Below are positions 45,309 to 55,604 of a stretch of DNA of 64,000 nucleotides, piece by piece. The DNA is from Alcaligenes faecalis (GTDB taxonomy: Bacteria; Pseudomonadota; Gammaproteobacteria; Burkholderiales; Burkholderiaceae_B). Numbering within the stretch: the stretch's first letter is position 1; every line of letters begins with the position of its first letter. The DNA is taken from positions 1 through 64,000 of the forward strand of contig NZ_CP031012.1 of NCBI RefSeq assembly GCF_009497775.1. The letters are read 5' to 3'. The position numbers and the translations under genes are program-made. Under the pieces are notes generated by a model that worked only from the letters and a program-made list of their open reading frames with translations, did not search any database and was not told the DNA's origin.

Positions 45309-45336
45309 GAGCAGGTGCTGAAACTGACACCTGCTC
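45309..45336. repeat. Hairpin downstream of the autotransporter gene
   Basis: GAGCAGGTG pairs with CACCTGCTC around a 10-base loop, 22 bases after the autotransporter stop on the minus strand. There is no T run. Confidence 0.5.
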
Positions 45337-45357
45337 GTGCCATGGTTGCCGCCTTCA

Positions 45358-48300
45358 TCAGAAGATAAAGCGATACCCTCCATTCACGTTGACGGTATCG
45401 AAGTTGTGGCCACGGTTGGTATCCACTTCCAGATAGAAGTCGTGGCGCTGGTTGATACGGGCATTGATACCCAGGCCATTGTTCCACCAGTTACCGCGGA
45501 AATAATGGTTCTCTTTTTCGCCGTTCAGATAGTAGTGACCGCGCCCGGAAAATTCGCGTACAAAGGCGGTTTTCCAGTACAGGTTGTACTCGGTGCTGCC
45601 ATTACTCATCTCGTAGCCTAGCGAGAAGCCGTAGCGCCCCACATTGGAGTTGTAGCTGTCCAGCCGGATGTTCAAACCGTTGGAGGCCGTGAACTCCGTG
45701 CTGCCTACGCGGCTGTAGGTGTGCTGCATTTGCGGCTGGATATACCAGCCCTGCTTGGGCTGCTGAAAATGGAAGCGCTTGCCCACTTCCAGCGAGGCGC
45801 TCATGCCGTTGTTATTGGTGTCGCCCTCCACCATGTTTTTCTGCGTGTCCTCCACCGTGAAGCTGTGCTTGTAGCGGTTGAACTTCAGCACGCCATCCAC
45901 ATAAATGCCGCTGTCCTCGTGGATATAGGTGGCGTACAAACCGCCGAAGTAGGACTTGGCCTTGGCGCTGCCGCCGGTGGGTTTGGGATCGCCATAGGTA
46001 TGGCCAATAAACAGACCCGTGTAGATGGGCAGATCGCCCAGGCGACGGTCCAGACCCATTTGTGCGCCGTAGTACTTCATCTTGAAGCCATCCAGCTTTT
46101 CACGCGCAAAACCGCTGTAGCGGCCACCATAGCCACGTATCCAGAAGTTGTGCAGCTTCTCGCCGTTCAGGCGCAGGTCGCCCATGCGTTGCATCAGGGT
46201 TTGCTGCTCGGCAATGTTCATCAGGTAGCCAATGCTGAACATATTGGCGGCGGCCTTGGCGGTGGTGGTAATCGGTACGTGCGGGTCAGGGCCAGGCTTG
46301 GGGGTCACCTCGGGGTCCACAGGCGGGGTGACGGGCGGCTCGATGGGCGGCACAACCGGGGGTTCAACTGGCGGGTCCGGGTCTACCGGCGGTTCCACTG
46401 GAGGATCGACAGGTGGGTCGATCGGTGGCGGCTGCCAGGGGTCGATAGGTGGTTCCGGGTCCAGCGGTTCGTAGAAGGAATCTTCGTCCGGTTTGGGTGG
46501 TAATGGATCATCACCCAGCGACGTTACTTGCCAGTCCTTGCCATTGGCGTGCGGGGCAACTTTGTACAGATAACCGCCCAGCTCAATGGCGTAAGGGGTA
46601 TAGAAGGACAGCTTGCTGGGTGGCTGGCCGCTTGTGTTCACAATGGTCCAGGCGGAGTTCGACTGCGCATCAAACGCGCCGTTATTGGCAATCTGTACCT
46701 GGAATACACCCTGGGAATTGCCAGCGCTATTGTCCACAAACAGGCGCGTGTCGAAGTTGCCGGAATCGCTTGGGCTGATGCGGGGGCGGAACAGTAAAAC
46801 TGGGTCACCCGTTCCTTGCAAACGCCCTTCTACCGCCACAATGCTGTCAACAGGCAGCTCGCGCAGGTCCAGCGAGGCTCCATTGAGCATGGCCAGCTCG
46901 TTCAGGTTGGAACTGCGGCTGGGCGTCCAGCGGCTTTGTGCCATGGTCAGGTCGATCTTTCCCTGCGTGCTTTGCAGGGCCGCGCCGTTCCAGGTGGAAC
47001 CGGGGACCATATCCAGTCGAATATGTCCGTTGCTTTGCGCAATGGCGGTGCCGTAAATCCCCATCAGGCCTTTGGCATTGATCAGGCTGTTCGTGCCTTG
47101 AGCGGTCAGCGCCGTGTCGGCGGTGTTGCTCATGATGGTGGAGAGCTCGCCTGTGGCGTCCACGCGTCCGCCGGAGGTGGCCACAATGCCGTTGATCTGT
47201 GCCTGATCGCTGCTGCCTACCGTATTCAAGGTGAAGTTGTGCAGGATGACCTGACCGTTGTTGGAATACACCCCGTAGTTGGGCTGGGCGCTTTCCTGGC
47301 TGTTGTAGAACACGGCGCTGTCTCTGGCCTCGATCCGTCCGCCTGACGTTGCCACCAGGGCGGCCGAAACGCCGGTGCTGGAACCTGCCGCCCGGTCAAT
47401 CCCAATGCTGGTGTTATCCAGCTCGATCTTGCCTTTGTTGACGGCATAGGCGCCGATGCGCTCGCCCAGCAGGAAGTTGGCCTGGGTGTCGCTGCCCTTG
47501 AACAGGATCTGGCCGGAGTCATCCGCGTACAGCGCGATGCCCTGGTCCACTTGAACCCGGCTACCGGCATCGACACGGGCGGTCGCGTTACCGCGCACGT
47601 CCAGCCCCACCGTGCTGCTGCCTTTACCGCGTATATCCAGCTCCTTGGCCTGCATGGTGATGACAGAGCCAGAGTCCAGCCTGCGGTTGGAGATCAGCCA
47701 GATGCCCGCCATGCTATTGCTTTCAATCGTGGAGCCGGTACCCAGATCCAGATTCACCCGGCCTTGAATATTCAGGCCGTAGCTGCCGGATTTGATGTGA
47801 ACCTGATCAAACTTCAGTTCGGTGGCGTTGCCCGCATAGGAGTTGCCGGTACGCACGCCATAAATGAAGCCGCCCATGCCAGTGCTGCTCAGGTGGGTAA
47901 CGCCTTTGAACTCGGACCTGTTGTCCAGACCGTTCATGCGCAAGCCAATCCCGCTGGCATTGGTGGCGGGGGCGCGGCTTTCCATCGTCAGGTTATTGGC
48001 CGTGAATTGAGTTTGTCCGCTCAGGTTCAAGGCATAGGCAAAACCATTGCCCACGGCACTCAGGACACTGTTATTGCCCAGGTCGATATGGCTGTGCCCA
48101 TTGGAGCTTTGTACATCCAGTGCCGAAGCTCCAGCTCCCTCTGCCTTGATGGTGAGCTGGTCGGCTTTCAGGCTGGGTTCTGCGGTGGTGGCATTGTTGA
48201 TATTGCTCTCTATCCTCATGCCATAGGCCGCATTACCGGCTTTCACATCAATCCGGGATTTCGAGCCCAGGTCGATATTGTGAGTTCTATTATTTCCGAC

Positions 48301-48918
48301 TGCCTTGCTGATGCCATAGGCATCGGAGTTTTTTGACTGGACGTCGATTTTCAATTCGCTGGCTTGCAGGCTGACATCTCGATTCCATAGCCCAATTCCC
48401 AGTGCGAAATTATTGTCGCCTGCAATATTGGGAATGGTGGAGCCGGGGGGATTATCCCCAGTGCCGCTGACATTGATTTGGCTACCCGTACCCAGATTCA
48501 GATTGACGGCGCCGGTGGTATTGGGGTTGCTGAGCGCGCCTTGGGAAATACCGGCGGCCTTACCCGTTTCTTGTCGATTAACGGTGATATTGACGGCCTG
48601 GCCGATAACGTTCAGGGCAGACTGATCAGCGGCAATACCGTAGGAGCGTTTGGAGACGGGATCGCTGTCAATCCTGATGTTGACGCCATTTTTCAGATCA
48701 AAGCTGGACGGATTATTAGGGTCGGCATGCAGACTGTAAAAAGTGCCACTGGGCGTAATGTCTGTTGCCCGAATGGTGTCACTATTATTCAGGATCAGTG
48801 CAGAACCATCTCCGAGATGACTATTTAATACCGCCGCAAAGGCGGCTGGCGGGCATGTCAGCGCATGTAAACCTAAAATGCTTACCCAGATTGAAAGCGG
48901 GTGTTTCGGCCTTGCCAT
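45358..48918 (-). CDS. Classical (type Va) autotransporter, pertactin-like passenger
   Basis: This 1186-residue secreted/outer-membrane protein has a signal peptide (about 1-28, ending AAFA) and a long passenger rich in short beta-helix-like repeats with DLGTGS/IDLG units (about 30-780). A proline-rich linker of PPVDPP/PPIDPP type follows at about 810-880. The C-terminal autotransporter barrel (about 905-1186) contains LRLNGEKLHNFWIRGYGGRYSG-like start sequence, GLFIGHTYGDPK and the terminal GGYRFIF. The pertactin-type linker and barrel resemble Bordetella adhesins. I saw no RGD motif and no protease triad. It may be an adhesin (inference). Confidence 0.93.
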   Translation of the reverse strand: MARPKHPLSIWVSILGLHALTCPPAAFAAVLNSHLGDGSALILNNSDTIRATDITPSGTFYSLHADPNNPSSFDLKNGVNIRIDSDPVSKRSYGIAADQSALNVIGQAVNITVNRQETGKAAGISQGALSNPNTTGAVNLNLGTGSQINVSGTGDNPPGSTIPNIAGDNNFALGIGLWNRDVSLQASELKIDVQSKNSDAYGISKAVGNNRTHNIDLGSKSRIDVKAGNAAYGMRIESNINNATTAEPSLKADQLTIKAEGAGASALDVQSSNGHSHIDLGNNSVLSAVGNGFAYALNLSGQTQFTANNLTMESRAPATNASGIGLRMNGLDNRSEFKGVTHLSSTGMGGFIYGVRTGNSYAGNATELKFDQVHIKSGSYGLNIQGRVNLDLGTGSTIESNSMAGIWLISNRRLDSGSVITMQAKELDIRGKGSSTVGLDVRGNATARVDAGSRVQVDQGIALYADDSGQILFKGSDTQANFLLGERIGAYAVNKGKIELDNTSIGIDRAAGSSTGVSAALVATSGGRIEARDSAVFYNSQESAQPNYGVYSNNGQVILHNFTLNTVGSSDQAQINGIVATSGGRVDATGELSTIMSNTADTALTAQGTNSLINAKGLMGIYGTAIAQSNGHIRLDMVPGSTWNGAALQSTQGKIDLTMAQSRWTPSRSSNLNELAMLNGASLDLRELPVDSIVAVEGRLQGTGDPVLLFRPRISPSDSGNFDTRLFVDNSAGNSQGVFQVQIANNGAFDAQSNSAWTIVNTSGQPPSKLSFYTPYAIELGGYLYKVAPHANGKDWQVTSLGDDPLPPKPDEDSFYEPLDPEPPIDPWQPPPIDPPVDPPVEPPVDPDPPVEPPVVPPIEPPVTPPVDPEVTPKPGPDPHVPITTTAKAAANMFSIGYLMNIAEQQTLMQRMGDLRLNGEKLHNFWIRGYGGRYSGFAREKLDGFKMKYYGAQMGLDRRLGDLPIYTGLFIGHTYGDPKPTGGSAKAKSYFGGLYATYIHEDSGIYVDGVLKFNRYKHSFTVEDTQKNMVEGDTNNNGMSASLEVGKRFHFQQPKQGWYIQPQMQHTYSRVGSTEFTASNGLNIRLDSYNSNVGRYGFSLGYEMSNGSTEYNLYWKTAFVREFSGRGHYYLNGEKENHYFRGNWWNNGLGINARINQRHDFYLEVDTNRGHNFDTVNVNGGYRFIF

Positions 48919-49130
48919 TGGACTCCCCCTGCAAGTTTATAAAAATATAGTGTTGCGACTAATTTTTTATGACTGCATTTATTTCCAACTGTGCAAATCC
49001 TAACATTTTTTATGTTTTTTTCTATTTTCGTGAATTTTTTAATCTTCTTTTGTGATTTTTAAATCAATTATCACTTTTGATTTTTTGTTATTTATTTTGA
49101 TTTATTTCGAAAATCGTTATGAAATTTAGT
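48919..49130. other. Very AT-rich promoter region of the autotransporter
   Basis: About 200 bases of mostly T/A-rich sequence with many T runs lie between the autotransporter start and the terminator of the next gene. There is no ORF of interest. It contrasts sharply with the GC-rich surroundings and should contain the autotransporter promoter; it may be bent or bound by a nucleoid protein. Confidence 0.55.
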
Positions 49131-49150
49131 GCTTTCCTCTATGGCGGGGC

Positions 49151-49182
49151 AAAAAAAAAGAGCAGCTCAAAAGCTGCTCTTG
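49151..49182 (-). terminator. Terminator of the gntR-bug-arylmalonate decarboxylase operon
   Basis: On the minus strand AAGAGCAGCT pairs with AGCTGCTCTT and is followed by a run of about nine T (A run at 49151-49159 on plus). Confidence 0.88.
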
Positions 49183-49243
49183 AAAATCTGCGCGGGGAAA
49201 TTTGGCAGCCGGTTCAGGGGCCGCCCTTTGCGCAGACCAATGC

Positions 49244-49999
49244 TCAGACCATTTGGCGCTCGCGTGCCAAACGGCCGGCTTGTTGTGGAAATAAATCCAG
49301 GCCAGCGGTTGCCACCAGATCCCAGAAACCGGCGGGGGAACTGGACACGACGGTGACACCCAACTTGTCCTCGACCTGACGCACAGCTTCCAGCGATACC
49401 AGACCACCGCAAGACAGCAGCAAACCTTGTGCCTGACCGGGAGCCTGCTCCTGGGCGATGTCCCAGGTTTTCAGGCACAGATCGACCAGCTCTTGCGTGC
49501 TGATTTTTGCCATGGCCGTGACGTCATTGACGCCCAAACCATAGGCGCAGACGGCCTGAATCTGGTTCTGGGCCAGAAAGCGGACCAGACGCTGGTTTAC
49601 GTCATCAATATAGGAGGACGCGACCGCCACCCGTTCAATGCCGCTGACACGCAGGCCGCGCAAGATGGCATGGCTCATGGTGGAGCATGGCAGGCCCGTG
49701 GATTCACGCAGGCGGGCCACCAGTTCCTCGTTAAAGTCCGAGCCACGGTAAAAGCTCAGCGAGGTACCCATCAGGGACACGGCCTGGGCACCCCGGGCGG
49801 CCAGTTTCCGGGCGGCTTCCACCACCTGGTCGATGACCTGGTCATAGCCTTCCTTGTCCACCGAACTTAGGGCCAGACCTTGGGCGATGAAGTCAATTTC
49901 CGGGTACATTTCCGGGCCTTCCGGAGGCACCAGACCGGCGGCGGGAGGCACGATCAAGCCCAGAACGGGGCGCTGGGCGCCAGAGTTGTCAGTCGTCAT
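49244..49999 (-). CDS. Arylmalonate decarboxylase family protein (Asp/Glu racemase superfamily)
   Basis: This 251-residue protein closely resembles the Bordetella/Alcaligenes bronchiseptica arylmalonate decarboxylase (EC 4.1.1.76). Shared elements are GLIVPPAAGLVPPEG at the N-terminus, SLMGTSLSFYRG (dioxyanion hole Gly78/Ser80), TGLPCSTMS, a Tyr at 130, LLLSCGGL with the proton-donating Cys197, and VVSSSPAGFWD. The racemase-type first cysteine is absent (Gly78), as in the decarboxylase. It should remove CO2 from an alpha-aryl or related disubstituted malonate. It is downstream of a Bug receptor and GntR regulator. Confidence 0.88.
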   Translation of the reverse strand: MTTDNSGAQRPVLGLIVPPAAGLVPPEGPEMYPEIDFIAQGLALSSVDKEGYDQVIDQVVEAARKLAARGAQAVSLMGTSLSFYRGSDFNEELVARLRESTGLPCSTMSHAILRGLRVSGIERVAVASSYIDDVNQRLVRFLAQNQIQAVCAYGLGVNDVTAMAKISTQELVDLCLKTWDIAQEQAPGQAQGLLLSCGGLVSLEAVRQVEDKLGVTVVSSSPAGFWDLVATAGLDLFPQQAGRLARERQMV

Positions 50000-50016
50000 A
50001 ACAGTAGCTGCTTATT

Positions 50017-50985
50017 TCATTGTTTAAAGTCGAGTTGGGCGGTCTTGATGACGTTGGCCCAGCGTTCTGTTTCTTCACCCAGCCATTTTTCGGTGGCCTG
50101 GGCATCCTGATAGCCCGCTACCGAACCCTGGGCCAGGAAGGCCTCCTGCACCTGTTTTTGCTGCATGCTGTTTTCCAGCGCCTTGCTGACGGTGGCGATC
50201 AGGGCTGGGTCCACGTTTTGTGGGGCCAGCATGAATAGCGACGGTGTCACGCTATAGCCGGGCAGTGTTTCCGAGACGCTGGGCAGGTCGGGCATGCCGG
50301 GGAAGCGGCGCTCGGACAAGGTGGCCAGCAAGCGGATGCGGCCGGAGTTGGCCAGGCCAATCGAAGAGGCCAGGCTGGCAAAGGACATGGACACTTCACC
50401 TGCAGCCAGAGCCTGGCTGGCCGGTGCGCCACCGCGATACGGTACGTGAACCAGCTCGGTTTTGGTCTGCAAGGCAAACAGCTCGCCACCCAGATGGTGC
50501 ACCGAGCCTACGCCCACCGAGGCAAAGGTTTCGGTTTGAGGAGGCGCCTTGCGGATGGCTTCGATCAATTCGGCCACGGTTTTGACAGGGCTGTCACCCG
50601 GAACGGCCAGAGCCAGATCAGACTGGCCCACCATGCCGATAGGGGCGAAGTCACGCTGCAAGTCGTAGCGCAGCGCCGGGTAAATATAAGGGGCGACCAG
50701 CAAGGAGGTATCGGCAAACAGCAGCGTGTTGCCATCGGCCTGGGATTTGGACACGTAGTCGGCCGAAATGGTGCCGCCTGCGCCGGATTTGTTTTCCACA
50801 ATCACGGTGCGGTCCAGCTCTTTGCTCAAGGCCTGGGCGGTGACGCGGGCCAGGGTGTCGACCCCGCCGCCGGGCGCAAAACCCACGACCAGGCGAATGG
50901 GTTCGGCAGCGTGTAGGGCGGCCACAGGGCTTAATGTCAGGGCGAGCGCAGCCAGCGCACGCCGTGTGAAACGGCTTGCAAACAT
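50017..50985 (-). CDS. Bug/TctC-type periplasmic receptor
   Basis: This 322-residue extracytoplasmic binding protein of the tripartite tricarboxylate family has a signal peptide ending LHAAE. Typical family segments are IRLVVGFAPGGGVDTLAR, VIVENKSGAGGTISADYV and VHHLGGELF...VPYRGGAPA. No TctA/TctB membrane partners occur in the window. Lying 17 bases before the arylmalonate decarboxylase gene on the same strand, it may bind or sense a malonate-type acid. Confidence 0.9.
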   Translation of the reverse strand: MFASRFTRRALAALALTLSPVAALHAAEPIRLVVGFAPGGGVDTLARVTAQALSKELDRTVIVENKSGAGGTISADYVSKSQADGNTLLFADTSLLVAPYIYPALRYDLQRDFAPIGMVGQSDLALAVPGDSPVKTVAELIEAIRKAPPQTETFASVGVGSVHHLGGELFALQTKTELVHVPYRGGAPASQALAAGEVSMSFASLASSIGLANSGRIRLLATLSERRFPGMPDLPSVSETLPGYSVTPSLFMLAPQNVDPALIATVSKALENSMQQKQVQEAFLAQGSVAGYQDAQATEKWLGEETERWANVIKTAQLDFKQ

Positions 50986-51033
50986 GAGAAAGTCTCCTCG
51001 GTATGAGTGGTAGTTTTTTAGCTAATTATTAAT

Positions 51034-51762
51034 TCAGTGCCGCATATAAAACCCGGCTAAAGGGTTGAGCTGGGCATTTAGCCAGCTATAGCGCTCGCGC
51101 TTGTCGAACTCCCATTTCTCGGGATGGGCTTGGGCGACACGGCGCAGGGATTCGGCCCCGGACAGCACATGGCTGGCCGCTGCCTGCATGGCGCTGGGGC
51201 CGTCGCGCTGGGCCAGGGCCTGGGTCAGTGCCTGATGTTCATGCCAGGACTGCTCCATGCGGTTTTCCTGATCCAGATGGCGGTGGCGGTAAGGGTTGGT
51301 CAGACGGCGCAGGTGTTCAATTTGCTGCACCATGAAGGTATTGCCGGCAATGCTGTGAATCAGGGCGTGCAGTTCGGCGTTGTACGTGGCGTAGTCAGCC
51401 AGGCTTTTTTCCTGCAGGGCCTTGGCACCACGCTTTTGCAAACGCTCCAGTTCGCGAATCTGGGCATTGCTGATGCGGTAGGCCGCCAGCTGGGTACAGG
51501 CGCCTTCCAGCAAGGCCAGGGTTTCCAGCATTTCTTCCAGCTCTTCAATCGTGTGCTGGGTGACAAAAATCCCGGCACGCGGGGCGATGCGCACTTGCCC
51601 GGTAGCCGCCAGCTGCAGCAAGGCTTCGCGCACCGGGGTGCGTGATACCCGGAAAAACGTGCACAGCAAGGATTCATCAATGGCGCTGCCCGGCGGCAGA
51701 TCACCGCTGGCAATGCGGTGCTCCAGTTCGATTCGTACCCGGTCGGTATTGCTAAGCGTCAT
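51034..51762 (-). CDS. GntR family regulator, FCD subfamily
   Basis: This 242-residue regulator has an N-terminal winged HTH (IELEHRIASGDLPPGSAIDE, FFRVSRTPVREALLQLAATGQV) and an FCD domain (YNAELHALIHSIAGN, HEHQALTQALAQRD). It is the first gene of the operon with the Bug receptor (48-base gap) and the decarboxylase. A perfect palindrome TTGATATATCAA lies about 60 bases upstream of its start, fitting autoregulation. Confidence 0.9.
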   Translation of the reverse strand: MTLSNTDRVRIELEHRIASGDLPPGSAIDESLLCTFFRVSRTPVREALLQLAATGQVRIAPRAGIFVTQHTIEELEEMLETLALLEGACTQLAAYRISNAQIRELERLQKRGAKALQEKSLADYATYNAELHALIHSIAGNTFMVQQIEHLRRLTNPYRHRHLDQENRMEQSWHEHQALTQALAQRDGPSAMQAAASHVLSGAESLRRVAQAHPEKWEFDKRERYSWLNAQLNPLAGFYMRH

Positions 51763-51820
51763 GTCTGTCTCCCAAGCCCTTTCCTATTTTTTAGGCTTAA
51801 ATGATTCTAGGGAGAGCTTT

Positions 51821-51832
51821 TTGATATATCAA
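51821..51832. promoter_or_regulatory. Palindrome TTGATATATCAA, GntR operator candidate
   Basis: This is a perfect 12-bp palindrome in the divergent region between gntR (minus) and the EamA gene (plus). Confidence 0.5.
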
Positions 51833-51969
51833 TTAAGGCTTATCCGAGGGTAAAGAAATTTCTGCCCCGTTTGGATTCGGGGAAATTTCACGGATAATCA
51901 ATTTTTGCGACCCCCTCTGACCCTGTTCGGTCATAGGGGAACGCACGCTATTTTTCGGATAAAAAAACC

Positions 51970-52896
51970 ATGAGCGAAGAACGTAAACCGCTGGATGCGC
52001 TGGCCAGCAGTGCCATGCTGGTCTTGTGCCTGATCTGGAGCTTTCAGCAGATCTTGCTCAAGGCCACGGCCAATGACATGGCACCTATTTTTCAGATCGG
52101 TTTGCGCTCGGGCGTGGCCTGTGTGCTGGTGGCCCTGCTGGTTCTGGTGCGCACGCACAAGCTGGCCTTTACGGAAGGGGCCTGGAAGCCGGGGCTGATG
52201 GCCGGTTTGCTGTTTGCGCTGGAGTATTTGCTGCTGGGTGAGAGCCTGCGCTTTACCTCGGCAGCGCACGTAGTGGTGTTTTTATATACCGCGCCCGTGT
52301 TTGCGGCTTTGGGCCTGCATATACTCCTGCCGTCCGAGCGTCTGGCCCGCCTGCAATGGGTGGGGATCGGGCTGGCGGTGGCCGGTATTGCCATTACTTT
52401 TTTGGGGCCGGCCAGTATGGATGGGGCCAATCTGGGCCGCATGTTGATTGGGGATTTGATGGCCTTGGCGGCCGGAGCCTTGTGGGGCTTTACTACCGTG
52501 CTGATCCGTAGCACGCGCCTGTCTGCCGTCCCGCCTTCGGAAGCCTTGCTCTATCAGCTGTTCAGCGCTTTTGTGATTCTGATGGTGGCCGCGGGCCTGA
52601 CCGGGCAAACCGAGATACATTGGTCAGGTTTGCTGGGCGCCAGCCTGGTATTCCAGTCCGTGGTGGTGGCGTTCTTGAGCTTTCTGGTCTGGTTCTGGTT
52701 GCTGCGCCAGTATCAGGCATCGCGTCTGGGGGTGTTTTCCTTTGCCACTCCCCTGTTCGGGGTGCTGTTCGGTGCGTTCTTGCTGGGTGAAACAATCGAG
52801 CCGCGCTTTGTCACCGGGGCCTTGCTGGTGCTGATGGGCATTACGCTGGTCAGTGCTTATAGCTGGCTCAATCAATGGCGCAAACGCGTGCGTTGA
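51970..52896 (+). CDS. EamA/DMT superfamily transporter
   Basis: This 308-residue inner-membrane protein has about ten helices and duplicated EamA domains: first half LVLCLIWSFQQILLKATANDM and LRFTSAAHVVVFLYTAPVFAAL, second half MALAAGALWGFTTVLIRSTRL and GVFSFATPLFGVLFGAFLLGE. Members export metabolites or amino acids. It is followed by the CobW-type GTPase after 34 bases in the same direction, possibly co-transcribed. Confidence 0.9.
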   Translation: MSEERKPLDALASSAMLVLCLIWSFQQILLKATANDMAPIFQIGLRSGVACVLVALLVLVRTHKLAFTEGAWKPGLMAGLLFALEYLLLGESLRFTSAAHVVVFLYTAPVFAALGLHILLPSERLARLQWVGIGLAVAGIAITFLGPASMDGANLGRMLIGDLMALAAGALWGFTTVLIRSTRLSAVPPSEALLYQLFSAFVILMVAAGLTGQTEIHWSGLLGASLVFQSVVVAFLSFLVWFWLLRQYQASRLGVFSFATPLFGVLFGAFLLGETIEPRFVTGALLVLMGITLVSAYSWLNQWRKRVR

Positions 52897-52930
52897 TCAT
52901 GGGCGTTCATGTTTTACAGGTAGCAGGAGT

Positions 52931-54202
<1,272 letters not shown>

Positions 54203-54210
54203 AACTTGAT

Positions 54211-54288
54211 GAGTCAGGGCCTCTCTTGGCCGGATTTTCTTGAGCCATTGAGTCAGAGCCTTTCTTGATCGGGCTCTCTTGAGTCGTC
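54211..54288. repeat. Imperfect 39-base tandem duplication
   Basis: Two copies begin GAGTCAG at 54211 and 54250 and share GAGTCAG-GCC-TCTTG and CTTGAG blocks. They lie in the non-coding interval after the GTPase gene, before the terminator. Confidence 0.5.
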
Positions 54289-54363
54289 GGGAGCCTGACG
54301 AGGCATTATTTTTTCGTCATCCGAGCAGGCGACTCACTGCTACGACAGGCAATTCCGCTAGTC

Positions 54364-54392
54364 GAAAAAAAGGACGCCTAAGCGTCCTTTTC
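54364..54392 (-). terminator. Terminator of the Bug receptor gene (minus strand)
   Basis: On the minus strand AAGGACGC pairs with GCGTCCTT, followed by seven T. An opposite T run makes it possibly bidirectional. Confidence 0.85.
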
Positions 54393-54415
54393 AAAAGCCT
54401 TTGGGCTAACAGGTT

Positions 54416-55393
54416 TTATTGGGGCTCTACGCCCACTTTCTTGAACAATGCGGCCCATTGGGGCACTTGTTGCTCCACCTTGGCCTGCAAGGCGGCCGGG
54501 TTGGCTTCTTTTTCCATGACCGTTGCTCCCAGGGTGGCCATGCGGCTCTGGAAGTCCTTGTCGGCCATGCCCGCTTGCAACGCTTTCACCAGGGTGTCCA
54601 CGACAGGCTGGGGTGTGTCTTTCGGTGCCCACATGCCGTGCCAGATACCGACTTCAAAGTCCTTGAAACCGGACTCCTGCATGGTGGGTACGTCCGGGAA
54701 GGTCGGGACGCGTTCGCGGCTGGTCACCGCATAGACTTTGACCTTGCCGGATTTGATTTGCTGGGTGGTGTTGGTGGTTTGGTCACACATGATGTCCACC
54801 TGCTTGCCCATCAGATCCGCAATGGCCGGGGCCGTGCCTTTGTAGGGCACGGTCAGCAGTTCAATACCCAGTGCTTCGGTGAACATGGTGCCGCACAGGT
54901 GGCTGGCTGCGCCAATCCCGGCGTTAGCTAGCGAAACCTTGTCCTGGTTGTCCTTCAGGTACTGCACCAGTTCCTGGATGTTGTTGGGCGGGAAGTCCTC
55001 GCGGGCAATGATGGTCATGGGAACGTCCACCACCAGACCGATGGGGGACATGCCATTGATGGCGTCGTAGCCGGGCTTTTTGTACAGCGAAGGAGCGGTG
55101 GAAAAGCCGATGTGCATCAGCAGTATGTTGTAGCCATCCGGTTTGGCGCGGGCAACCTGGGCGGTGCCAATGGAGCCACCTGCCCCGCCCTTGTTTTCCA
55201 CCACGATGGTCTCGCCCAAAACGGGACGCATGGCCTCGGCCAGCGCACGGGCCACGTTGTCCGTGGGGCCGCCTGCCGCAAAGGGCACAACCATATTGAT
55301 GGGGTGATCCGGGTAATCTGCTGCCTGTGCGGTGACCGAGCAGGCCAGAGCCGCAGTAAGACTGACCAACAGCTTGTTTAATGCAACAGCCAT
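54416..55393 (-). CDS. Bug/TctC-type periplasmic receptor
   Basis: This 325-residue tripartite tricarboxylate-family receptor has a signal peptide ending VTAQAAD. It shows INMVVPFAAGGPTDNVARALA, VVENKGGAGGSIGTAQVARAKPDG and LTVPYKGTAPAIADLMGKQVD. I chose the ATG at 55393, preceded by AAGGAGG; an ATG at 55462 would place a hydrophilic leader before the signal. It appears monocistronic with its own terminator, without TctA/TctB nearby. The ligand is unknown. Confidence 0.91.
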   Translation of the reverse strand: MAVALNKLLVSLTAALACSVTAQAADYPDHPINMVVPFAAGGPTDNVARALAEAMRPVLGETIVVENKGGAGGSIGTAQVARAKPDGYNILLMHIGFSTAPSLYKKPGYDAINGMSPIGLVVDVPMTIIAREDFPPNNIQELVQYLKDNQDKVSLANAGIGAASHLCGTMFTEALGIELLTVPYKGTAPAIADLMGKQVDIMCDQTTNTTQQIKSGKVKVYAVTSRERVPTFPDVPTMQESGFKDFEVGIWHGMWAPKDTPQPVVDTLVKALQAGMADKDFQSRMATLGATVMEKEANPAALQAKVEQQVPQWAALFKKVGVEPQ

Positions 55394-55563
55394 GATGCCT
55401 CCTTGATAAGGATTACTTATTCTTGTGGGCAATACTTTGGTCCGGTCGCTAATTACTGCCAAGCGTGTGGAGCGGCTTTTATTCTACTGAGGGTAGGGGC
55501 GTTTCTTTTTCAGGTCTAACCCTAGTTCGGGGCTGAAATTGACTAGGGGAATATACGGGGACG

Positions 55564-55592
55564 GCAAGCCGCGGCCAGGGGCGGCGGCTTGC
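55564..55592. repeat. GC-rich hairpin downstream of the ABM-MFS gene
   Basis: GCAAGCCGC pairs perfectly with GCGGCTTGC, 12 bases past the stop on the minus strand. There is no T run, so termination would be weak or Rho-assisted. Confidence 0.5.
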
Positions 55593-55604
55593 TGGAGAGT
55601 CTGC

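Noticed and set aside
45099..45357. Possible insertion-sequence remnant between the crotonase and autotransporter genes
   Set aside because: I found no terminal repeats or transposase fragment, only a terminator and a hairpin.
46232..46474. Gly/Ser/Thr-rich small protein on the plus strand
   Set aside because: It is the complement of the proline-rich linker of the autotransporter.
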